NCBI RefSeq assembly: GCF_030272695.1
Contig: NZ_JARFYN010000046.1
Span: 1 to 56,916, forward strand
Length of the DNA: 56,916 nucleotides
Reading direction: 5' to 3'
From: Martinezella calliandrae
GTDB taxonomy: Bacteria; Pseudomonadota; Alphaproteobacteria; Rhizobiales; Rhizobiaceae
Part shown: positions 42,042 through 48,912 of the stretch, piece after piece
Numbering within the stretch: position 1 is the stretch's first letter
Layout: each line of letters opens with the position of its first letter
Translations under genes and position numbers: made by a program
The notes under the pieces: model-generated
Database searches by the model: none
What the model saw: only the letters and a program-made list of their open reading frames with translations
What the model was told of the DNA's origin: nothing

Positions 42042-42512
42042 TCAAACGACGGGGGCTTCCCAATTCAGGAAAAAGCCAATGTCGCCGGGTACTCCACCAG
42101 GGAAATTGATCACTGCCGCGGTAAGTCCGTATCCTTGGGGACGGGCCACCTCTTCGAAAAGATCGTATAATTCCTTGGCTTTTCCTTGGAGGGTCGAAGG
42201 CCAGTCGGAGCGATGGCTGTTGATGGCGCGGCCACTGTCGGTACAAAAATCGGATGGAAAGCTATAGATAAGTGCCTCGACTTTCCCATCTGCCACAGCC
42301 TTCATGACCACCCGGCGGATCATGTCCCGCTCTTTGTCGCCAATATGTTTTCGAAAGAAGTCATCGATAAACTCGGCATGTTTTTCGGCTTCACGTGCTC
42401 TGATCTTTTCGTCACGTTGCATCTCAACGAGCTGCAACTCAAGTGCTCGCTTGCGCAATTCGTCCGCGCTGATCACCGAAGGACGAGGTTCTGATTTCTC
42501 TTCTTCAGCCAT
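42042..42512 (-). CDS. Uncharacterised protein, paralogue of the one at 26967
   Basis: This 156-residue protein starts at ATG 42512, with GGAGGG about 7 bases upstream; an in-frame extension to 42563 lacks such support. It has a charged N-terminal helix (about 20-60), then EALIYSFPSDFCTDSGRAI, WPSTLQGKAKELYDLFEEVA and a C-terminal PQGYGLTAAVINFPGGVPGD, GFFLNWEA. These match the protein at 26967-27434. No function is known to me. Two dyads lie in its leader (42574-42611). Confidence 0.75.
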   Translation of the reverse strand: MAEEEKSEPRPSVISADELRKRALELQLVEMQRDEKIRAREAEKHAEFIDDFFRKHIGDKERDMIRRVVMKAVADGKVEALIYSFPSDFCTDSGRAINSHRSDWPSTLQGKAKELYDLFEEVARPQGYGLTAAVINFPGGVPGDIGFFLNWEAPVV

Positions 42513-42916
42513 AACGTTACCCTCCGCTTGTTTAGCGAATAATAGAACAGGCAAACTGAACATCGTAGTAAAATACGGTTGATAGCTGGTAAGTTACCGT
42601 AGGATACCAGCGAAGCTTGCGGCTGTTCTGTTACGTGCATCGTATTGGCGATCGCCAACACGTCCGGTAACCCCACATACCATACTCGGACGCCCTTTCA
42701 CCGCGACTTTTTCATCTAGTCAGCGAAAAACGGTTTGTCGCTCCATGGAGCGCCAACTGCCACCTTCATCGCGCGCGAGGTCTTTCAATTCAACATCGCG
42801 TCGCCGGATCGCTTATGAAAAAGGCCGGCATACTTGGGCGCAAGGGCCCAACCTCTGTTGCTCAAGTTGCCGACCCATGGAAATTATTGAATGTGAACTG
42901 CATTCGTCATTTTTGA
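42513..42916. other. Region between the paralogue gene and the EF-hand gene
   Basis: This 404-base stretch holds the leader with dyads of the paralogue gene at its left end and no credible ORF otherwise. The right end is the 3' side of the EF-hand gene. Confidence 0.35.
42574..42611 (-). promoter_or_regulatory. Two interlocked dyads in the leader of the paralogue gene
   Basis: TACGGT (42574-42579) pairs with ACCGTA (42596-42601), and GCTGGTA (42585-42591) pairs with TACCAGC (42605-42611). The dyads interlock, so as RNA they could not both form. They lie about 60-100 bases before the start codon of the gene at 42512 and may be an attenuator or two operators. Confidence 0.4.
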
Positions 42917-43738
42917 TTAGACGGAAAGCAGTTCGCTCGTCGTGTCATCCTGATAATTGGAGGCGAATAGCGAACCGAAATCCGGAAGCTGCGGCGGCTG
43001 TGTCTGCATCGAGGTTTCAAGCTGGCTCTTCGTGAGCGAACCTGAACTTGTCGTGTCCAGACTCTTGAACAGAGTTGTCGCTTGCTCCTCGCTGACGTCG
43101 GATGGACGTGCGGCGACGAATTCCGCCTGGCTGACACTGCCGTCACCATTCGTATCCATTGCGACGAACATGCTGGAGATCTGCTCGTCGCTCGGCGATG
43201 CTCCAGCAGGCGGTGCTGGCGGCGGTCCATCGGACTGCATCGCGCTTGCCAACTGGTCTTCCGTCAACGATCCGGAGTTTTTGGTATCAAAACTTTCAAA
43301 CAACTTAGCAGCCTGATCTTCGCTGACGTCAGAAGGTCTTGCGGCAACGAATTCCTGTTCGCTGATACTACCATCGTTATTTGTATCCATCGCAGCGATC
43401 ATGTTGCGCTGGCCACCGTCCTGACTGACGTTACCAGAAGACTGTTGAGCAGCCGATGTGCTCTCTGAGACGTCATCTGAGTCCGAGGAGGAATTGTTGC
43501 CGGAAGCGCCGGCCTGCAGATTGAGCATGATGTTCATGAGCTGCGCGGCGAGCTGCTCGGCCGCCGATATTAAGGACTGATCGTCCGTTGAAGAAGACGA
43601 AGAGGACGATGAGCTTTTGCCGGACGAACTGCTGCCCAGAATGGATGACACGGAATTGTCCGATGAGGACGATATTGTCGAGCCAGATTTTTGATACTGA
43701 TAATAACTATTTGATAAGACGGATGTAATGCTCGTCAA
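42917..43738 (-). CDS. Calsymin-like EF-hand protein with TTG start
   Basis: This 273-residue protein starts at TTG 43738, with GGAGG 5 bases upstream; readings further upstream are basic and lack a site. The N-terminal half is Ser-rich (SSILGSSSSGKSSSSSSSSS) with a helical stretch (SLISAAEQLAAQLMNIMLNL). The C-terminal half has four EF-hand loops as two pairs: DTNNDGSISEQEF / DTKNSGSLTEDQL and DTNGDGSVSQAEF / DTTSSGSLTKSQL. The pairs arose by duplication. The protein resembles rhizobial calsymin-type calcium-binding proteins. No classical signal peptide is seen. Confidence 0.85.
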   Translation of the reverse strand: MTSITSVLSNSYYQYQKSGSTISSSSDNSVSSILGSSSSGKSSSSSSSSSTDDQSLISAAEQLAAQLMNIMLNLQAGASGNNSSSDSDDVSESTSAAQQSSGNVSQDGGQRNMIAAMDTNNDGSISEQEFVAARPSDVSEDQAAKLFESFDTKNSGSLTEDQLASAMQSDGPPPAPPAGASPSDEQISSMFVAMDTNGDGSVSQAEFVAARPSDVSEEQATTLFKSLDTTSSGSLTKSQLETSMQTQPPQLPDFGSLFASNYQDDTTSELLSV

Positions 43739-44210
43739 GGGGGCCTCCAGATGCGAGCGTTGACATGGACTCCGGTTTTTACGCTTACTGATGCAACTCT
43801 TGCCGCCATGCCGCGTTCGATGAACGCGGCAGAGCATCTTTCGAGATCAATGCCGACGAATACCGAATGCTGGAGGCCAAGCTCGTTTAGGGTCCTCGCT
43901 CGCGCGAATGCGCAGCCCGAAAACAGATAAAAGATTGGCCATGACGACTATCGCCGCCATGATGTCATCGGCAGTCACCGGAATGTCGATCTGGTAGTCC
44001 CCAACGGTTAAAGCCTGCACAGACAAACTTGCGCGAACCTTATAGGATCCGCGACGACACGCTCGTTTCCAGCTCCATCACGCGGCCCGTCGTTGTCGAT
44101 CAAAAAGCGAGGTCGCCAGAAACAAATTTCAATAATTCGGCACACACAGAAACATCGAATCTTCCTAGATTCTGCCAAGGCGCGTACGGCGAAAAAGGGA
44201 TATCTGGTGA
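43739..44210. other. Gene-free region upstream of the GT-like gene
   Basis: This 472-base stretch between the divergent EF-hand and GT-like genes must hold both promoters. The best evidence is indirect; I see no obvious operator, small RNA or ORF. Confidence 0.35.
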
Positions 44211-44978
44211 ATGACTGAAAACCGGCTTGTCTTCATAGCCACCCCTTGTTTCGGCGGCATGGTCGCCAAGGATTATATGCAATCCATCATTTCCCTGATG
44301 CAGGTCGGTGCGCAGTCCGGTGTGCAATTGACCCTGGCATTGCTCGGCAATGATGCGCTGATCACCCGCAGCCGCAACACCCTCGTCTCGCACTTTCTGA
44401 ATGATACGGCTGCGACACATATGCTGTTTATCGACGCCGACATCAGCTTCGAGCCAGAGCAAGTTATGCGGCTGCTGGATGCCGACAAGGATGTGGCTGC
44501 CGCCATGTATCCCATCAAAGACTACGATTGGGACAATGCCGCCAAGGCACCCTCACGGAACGCTGAAACACTGGCGGAAGCAGCACTACACTATGTAGGG
44601 ACGCCGCTTGCCGGTCCGAGTGCCGAATGGGACGGAGATTTCGTCACGGCGATTTATGCCGGCACAGGCATGCTTCTGATCAAGCGCGTTGTCATCGAAA
44701 AGATGATCGCGGCCTATCCCGACCTGCGCTACGGCGCGATCCACGCCTATCCCGGCACCAAACGCTCGCCGGCTACGCAATATGCGCTTTTTGAAAGCCT
44801 CATCGAAGAAGAGACCGGCATCTATCTCAGCGAGGACTTTGCCTTTTGCCATCGCTGGCGAGCGCTCGGCGGAGAGATTTGGCTCGACACGGGCAGCAGG
44901 CTCAGTCACACAGGTGCCCATCGTTTCGCTGGCAATCCGCGGCCGCGCTATGAAGCGCCGGTGACATCACGGAAGTAA
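44211..44978 (+). CDS. Glycosyltransferase-like protein (GT-A fold)
   Basis: This 255-residue soluble protein starts with a beta strand RLVFIATPCFGGMV and has a DxD-like motif in MLFIDADISF (about residue 76), as in GT-A transferases that bind a nucleotide sugar with a metal. The end has a catalytic-like loop with SEDFAFCHRW. It has no membrane helix. Substrate is unknown. The ATG at 44211 overlaps nothing and no partner gene follows within 300 bases. Confidence 0.75.
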   Translation: MTENRLVFIATPCFGGMVAKDYMQSIISLMQVGAQSGVQLTLALLGNDALITRSRNTLVSHFLNDTAATHMLFIDADISFEPEQVMRLLDADKDVAAAMYPIKDYDWDNAAKAPSRNAETLAEAALHYVGTPLAGPSAEWDGDFVTAIYAGTGMLLIKRVVIEKMIAAYPDLRYGAIHAYPGTKRSPATQYALFESLIEEETGIYLSEDFAFCHRWRALGGEIWLDTGSRLSHTGAHRFAGNPRPRYEAPVTSRK

Positions 44979-45287
44979 GCAAAGCAGAGCCGATCAGCCC
45001 GGGCGGGGACTACCGGTTTCGTCTGACAAAACCGAACCCCCCCGGCATTCGTCATCTCTCCGACGTCCGATTAACGCGGCACGCGTCGCCAAGCTGCGCC
45101 GACCTGATCCAGCCTCTTATTCTCTATGACGGTCGCACCTTTGAGGCTCATTGTTTCCGCGCGGCGTTTACTCGTAGCGCGCGATGTTGCTGCTGAAGAA
45201 GAAACCGCTCGCTTAGAAGTCGGTATAGGTTTGTCCCTACCTCTGTAATGATTGACATGAAACGGTCGTTACAGTACGGCACAAACC
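44979..45287. other. Region upstream of the chrB-like gene
   Basis: This 309-base stretch has no credible ORF. The promoter of the chrB-like gene with a dyad lies at its right end (45243-45280). Confidence 0.4.
45243..45280 (+). promoter_or_regulatory. chrB: Candidate promoter with operator dyad upstream of the chrB-like gene
   Basis: A -35 TTGACA (45252-45257) is 17 bases from a weak -10 TACGGC (45275-45280). The dyad CTGTAA (45243-45248) / TTACAG (45269-45274) surrounds the -35. Transcription would start at about 45287, right at the ATG (45288), so the message may be leaderless; no ribosome site is visible. Confidence 0.45.
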
Positions 45288-45857
45288 ATGACCGAGATAT
45301 CATGGTTGCTTCTGACTTATAAGGTACCATCCGATCCCGCGACCAAGCGGGTGGCCCTTTGGCGCAAAATCAAGGGTCTAGGCGCTGTTTACGTCCAGAA
45401 CGGCGTTTGCATGCTCCCCAAAACGGATGAGCACGTCCGCCGCTTCAAGATGCTTGAGAACGATATTATGGAAATGAGCGGGGAGGCCGTCATTCTGGAG
45501 ACCGCCGCGATCGATCCCAGCCAGCAGGAAAAGGTGATCGCCCGCTTCAAGGCGGATCGGGACGAGCATTATCACGAGTTTCTTGAACGCTGCGGCGACT
45601 TCGAAAAGGAGATCGCCAAGGAGACGGCGGTGGGCAAGTTTTCTTATGCGGAGCTCGAGGAGAACGATGCCGACTTGAAAAAGCTTCAAGACTGGTTCGA
45701 AAAGATCGCAAAGCTCGACTTCTACGGCGCTTCGCTGGCAGCTGACGCACAGGAGCGGTTGAGAGCCTGCGAGACCCTGCTCGACACCTTCGCCAAGCAA
45801 GTGTTCGAGGCGCATGAGGAAACACGCGCCAGCGCCTCGAAGCCAGCGGAGGAGTAG
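45288..45857 (+). CDS. chrB: ChrB-like chromate resistance protein
   Basis: This 189-residue protein has the ChrB N-terminal domain plan: WLLLTYKVPSDPATKRVALWRKIK, then GAVYVQNGVCMLPKTDE and a C-terminal helical part. Full-length ChrB proteins are longer and carry a C-terminal domain (about 300 residues in chr operons); this one has only the N-terminal part. ChrB proteins regulate or modulate chromate resistance. No chrA is seen in the window. A small cation transporter gene follows after 8 bases. Confidence 0.8.
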   Translation: MTEISWLLLTYKVPSDPATKRVALWRKIKGLGAVYVQNGVCMLPKTDEHVRRFKMLENDIMEMSGEAVILETAAIDPSQQEKVIARFKADRDEHYHEFLERCGDFEKEIAKETAVGKFSYAELEENDADLKKLQDWFEKIAKLDFYGASLAADAQERLRACETLLDTFAKQVFEAHEETRASASKPAEE

Positions 45858-45865
45858 GACTGGCG

Positions 45866-46462
45866 ATGACCGTGTTCATGGGTGAGGGGCTGAAGCGGGT
45901 TGTGACGCAGGTGGCGCTTCTTAATCTCGGCTATTTCGGCATTGAGTTCCTGGTTGCTCTTTCGATCGGGTCTGTGTCCCTGTTCGCTGACAGTATCGAC
46001 TTCCTCGAAGACGCCTCCGTCAATCTGTTGATCGCCATCGCCCTTGGCTGGAGCGCACGCAATCGTGCTCGCGTCGGCATGATGCTGGCTATTATCCTAC
46101 TTGCGCCCGGTATCGCTACCATCTGGACCGCATGGCAGAAGTTCATGGTTCCTGTAGCACCGGATCCTCTACCTCTTTCGCTGACTGGCCTCGGTGCGCT
46201 CCTCGTCAACCTTACTTGCGCGTTGATGCTCACTCGCTACCGTCACCACCGCGGTAGCTTGACCCGTGCTGCGTTTCTTTCTGCGCGCAACGACGTATTG
46301 GCAAATATCGCCGTTATCGCCGCAGGTCTGATCACCGCTTTCCTCTGGCATTCGGCCTGGCCTGATCTTCTTGTCGGTCTGGCCATCGCCGCAATGAATG
46401 CTGATGCCGCACGTGAGGTTTGGGATGCTGCCCGAAATGAGCATCGCACCGCCCAACCTTAG
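45866..46462 (+). CDS. Small cation-transporter (CDF-like) membrane protein
   Basis: This 198-residue protein has about six membrane helices and the CDF-type segment SLFADSIDFLEDASVNLLIA, where Asp residues of helices II and V normally form the metal site; a second candidate is SARNDVLANIAVIAAGL. Canonical CDF proteins are about 300 residues with a C-terminal cytosolic domain; here this is missing. With the ChrB-like gene it probably forms a metal-related unit. Confidence 0.75.
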   Translation: MTVFMGEGLKRVVTQVALLNLGYFGIEFLVALSIGSVSLFADSIDFLEDASVNLLIAIALGWSARNRARVGMMLAIILLAPGIATIWTAWQKFMVPVAPDPLPLSLTGLGALLVNLTCALMLTRYRHHRGSLTRAAFLSARNDVLANIAVIAAGLITAFLWHSAWPDLLVGLAIAAMNADAAREVWDAARNEHRTAQP

Positions 46463-46554
46463 GCAGAGGTCCAGTCTGCGCCCGCCCAACCCCCACCAAC
46501 AAGTGAACCGATGGATTGCAAAAGCATGATCCCATCTTCTTCAGAGAGTTTCGC

Positions 46555-46791
46555 ATGTTGCGAACGACCGTAGCGTTCATCAAGAAGAGTTGGCCGTTCC
46601 TGCTGGCTGCTCTGCTTACCGTATTCGTGATCATCGCCTACAATATGCTCGAGCTGCTCGAGAGGCACCATCGCAAGCTAATGGAGAACGTTCACTATGT
46701 GGGCGCGGCGGTTGTCCTTTTTGTCTCATTCTACCTGATCGCCTTGCTCGTCCGCACAGTCTGGACCTCGACGACGGACGACGATCAATGA
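46555..46791 (+). CDS. Small two-helix membrane protein
   Basis: The 78-residue reading from ATG 46555 begins MLRTTVAFIKKSWPFLLAAL and has two membrane helices (about 13-32 and 46-66) with a charged loop between them (ELLERHHRKLMENVHYVG) and an acidic end. A TTG at 46516 would add 13 residues. I do not recognise the family. It follows the CDF-like gene by 92 bases and may be transcribed with it. Confidence 0.5.
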   Translation: MLRTTVAFIKKSWPFLLAALLTVFVIIAYNMLELLERHHRKLMENVHYVGAAVVLFVSFYLIALLVRTVWTSTTDDDQ

Positions 46792-46956
46792 CCGAAGTTG
46801 ACGAGAAGGTTGAGGGGCATCGACGCTTACGGCGTTGACGTGGCTTGCGATCGCCGGAGTTCGCGACTGCAACAGAGCCTATAGGTCTTTCGGCGGCCTC
46901 TTCATCGGGCGGTGATTTCAATAACACGGATAAAGATGATCTGAGTTTTGGCTTGC

Positions 46957-46995
46957 GCGCCATAACGCGGATTGATATGGTCCGCGTTATGGCGC
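46957..46995. promoter_or_regulatory. Perfect 15-bp dyad over the start of the Rrf2 gene
   Basis: GCGCCATAACGCGGA (46957-46971) and its exact complement (46981-46995) flank a 9-base loop containing ATG (46977-46979). A second ATG (46989) lies in the right arm. As RNA the hairpin would hide both starts; as DNA it may be an Rrf2 operator. Confidence 0.7.
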
Positions 46996-47543
46996 ATTTG
47001 ACCGCAAGCGTGGAATATGGATTGCATTGTTTGCTGTGGTTGGCGGGCTCGGCTGCGCCGGTGAGCAGTCGCGACTTGGCCGACTTCCAGGGCATCTCTC
47101 CAAGTTTCGTGGCGAAGATTTTCCCGAAGCTTGAGAAGGCAGGGATCGTACGCGCATCGGAAGGGGTGCGTGGCGGATATCTGTTCGCCAGAGAGCCCGA
47201 GGATATCACCGTTCTGGACGTCGTCGATGCGATCGAGGGCGAAAAGCCGCTATTCGATTGTCAGGAGATTCGTGGTCGTTGCGCCGTATTCGGTGACCGG
47301 CCGCCCGGTTGGGCGACGACCGGTACGTGCGCAATCCATGCGGTGATGCTGCGTGCGGAGAAGGCGATGCGTGATTCCTTGGCCAGTCAGACTCTGGCGG
47401 ATGTGGCAGGCGTCTTCGACCGCAAGGCGCCGCCTGATTTTTCGAACGGCGTTCGCGAGTGGCTTGATGGCCGGGTCAGGTCTCGGGCCGGCAAGCCGGT
47501 AGGGCGCGAACCGTCTTTTCAGCCGGAGACCGATGAGCCTTAA
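46989..47543 (+). CDS. Rrf2-family transcription regulator
   Basis: This protein of 184 residues (from Met at 46989; 188 from 46977) has the Rrf2 winged helix-turn-helix: HLTASVEYGLHCLLWLA, then SSRDLADFQGISPSFVAKIFPKLEKAGIVRASEGVRGGYLFA. Three Cys follow (FDCQEIRGRC and GTCAIH), as in Fe-S Rrf2 proteins such as NsrR and IscR, so it may sense iron-sulfur status, NO or oxygen. An upstream in-frame extension to 46845 has shadow-like composition and is not used. It is near a FixJ-like regulator. Confidence 0.85.
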   Translation: MAHLTASVEYGLHCLLWLAGSAAPVSSRDLADFQGISPSFVAKIFPKLEKAGIVRASEGVRGGYLFAREPEDITVLDVVDAIEGEKPLFDCQEIRGRCAVFGDRPPGWATTGTCAIHAVMLRAEKAMRDSLASQTLADVAGVFDRKAPPDFSNGVREWLDGRVRSRAGKPVGREPSFQPETDEP

Positions 47544-47756
47544 CAGAGGAAATCTTTTCCAGCCGCAGCCGGGCGGCTGAAACTGTCACGTCTGGTGGGC
47601 AGAAGGGGGTATGGCTATGAAACGAGAAATCATCATCTCCGGCGCGGGATTTTCCGATTTGAAGGCGGGGATAGGAGCCAACGGAAGCCGCAACGGTGGA
47701 AGGATCGCGGTAAGGCCTTTCGTATTTCCTGGCTTCCCGACAGTGCAGGCGAGCTC

Positions 47757-48407
47757 ATGATCGCGCTTGCCCACGACACAGATCGTCCGCTCGTACTTAT
47801 CGTCGATGATGACGATGACGTGCGGGGATCGCTTCAAGAGCTCATGTTGTCCGTGGGCCTCGACGCCTGCTGTTTCGCCTCGCCGCGCGAACTGCTGTGT
47901 TCGGAGCTTCCCGAGCGGCCCGGCTGCCTGGTGGTCGACGTCCGGATGCCCGGATTGAGCGGGCTCGATCTCCAGTATCAGCTCGCCGCAAGAGGCAACG
48001 CAAAGCCCATCATTTTCCTCACTGGCTATGGAGATATTCCCATGACAGTGCAGGCGATGAAGGCCGGAGCCATCGATTTCCTCACAAAGCCCTTCCGAGA
48101 CCAGACCCTGCTCGACGCGGTGGTAGCCGGTATCGAACGGGATGCAGCTCAGCGGGCACAAGCCCAGACCATCATGGAGCATATCGGGAGGTTCACGTCG
48201 CTGACGCCGCGCGAACGGCAAGTCCTGCGCGAAGTCGCGCGTGGCCGCCTCAACAAGCAGATCGCTTACGACCTCGGTATCAGCGAGATCACTGTCAAGC
48301 TTCATCGCAGCAATGTGATGCGCAAGATGCGGACCATTTCCGTTGGGGAGCTCATCCGCGCCTGGGACATCCTGCCGGACGATATTCGCGAGAGGCATCA
48401 ACCCTAG
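47757..48407 (+). CDS. FixJ-like (NarL/LuxR) response regulator
   Basis: This 216-residue regulator has a receiver with pocket VDDDDD, phosphoacceptor Asp in VVDVRMPGLSG, and Lys in LTKPFRDQ, then a LuxR-type helix-turn-helix (LTPRERQVLREVARGRLNKQ, ITVKLHRSNVMRKM). I chose ATG 47757; an extension to 47595 lacks domain support. It lies after the Rrf2 gene and before the receiver and kinase genes, so it probably is the output of that relay. Confidence 0.88.
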   Translation: MIALAHDTDRPLVLIVDDDDDVRGSLQELMLSVGLDACCFASPRELLCSELPERPGCLVVDVRMPGLSGLDLQYQLAARGNAKPIIFLTGYGDIPMTVQAMKAGAIDFLTKPFRDQTLLDAVVAGIERDAAQRAQAQTIMEHIGRFTSLTPRERQVLREVARGRLNKQIAYDLGISEITVKLHRSNVMRKMRTISVGELIRAWDILPDDIRERHQP

Positions 48408-48495
48408 ACCTTGGTATGATTACAATGTGGGGCGGAGCCGATGAAAGCTTGGGAAGGCGGCCTGAGAAGCCGCGGCAGCAACAAAGGCCAATTAC

Positions 48496-48912
48496 TTGTT
48501 CGAGTCGCCGGTCATTGCGATCGTTGAAGACGACGCCGCCATGCGAGAAGCCCTCTCCGACCTCTTGCAGGTTCTCGGCCTGTCATGCCGCACCTTCGAT
48601 CGGACTGAACCTTTCTTGGCGGCCTCTGAACCTTCGGCTTTCGGCTGCCTCATCAGCGATGTGCGTCTGCCCGGCAACAGTGGGCTGGATCTCTTGCAGC
48701 GCCTCAAAGAGCGGGGTTCGACCATGCCCGTAATCGTCGTCACATCTTATGCCGACCCCGGCATTCGATCCCGTGCCTTGGAAGGCGGTGCATATGCTTA
48801 TTTGACCAAGCCATTTGCCGACGAAGTTCTTCTTCGGCATCTGAATTCGGCCCTGCGTTCAAATAATCCGCTTGGTGGATCGAACGAACGGGAGGATGGG
48901 CCCGATGGCTGA
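48496..48912 (+). CDS. Single-domain response regulator (TTG start)
   Basis: This 138-residue protein is a receiver alone: pocket VEDD, phosphoacceptor Asp in ISDVRLPGNSG, Thr in VVTS and Lys in LTKPFADE. No output domain follows. Starting from TTG 48496 gives a full domain; no ATG is nearer to its start. It overlaps the start of the kinase gene (48905) by 8 bases. It may pass phosphate between kinase and FixJ-like regulator, or compete for it. Confidence 0.82.
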   Translation: MFESPVIAIVEDDAAMREALSDLLQVLGLSCRTFDRTEPFLAASEPSAFGCLISDVRLPGNSGLDLLQRLKERGSTMPVIVVTSYADPGIRSRALEGGAYAYLTKPFADEVLLRHLNSALRSNNPLGGSNEREDGPDG

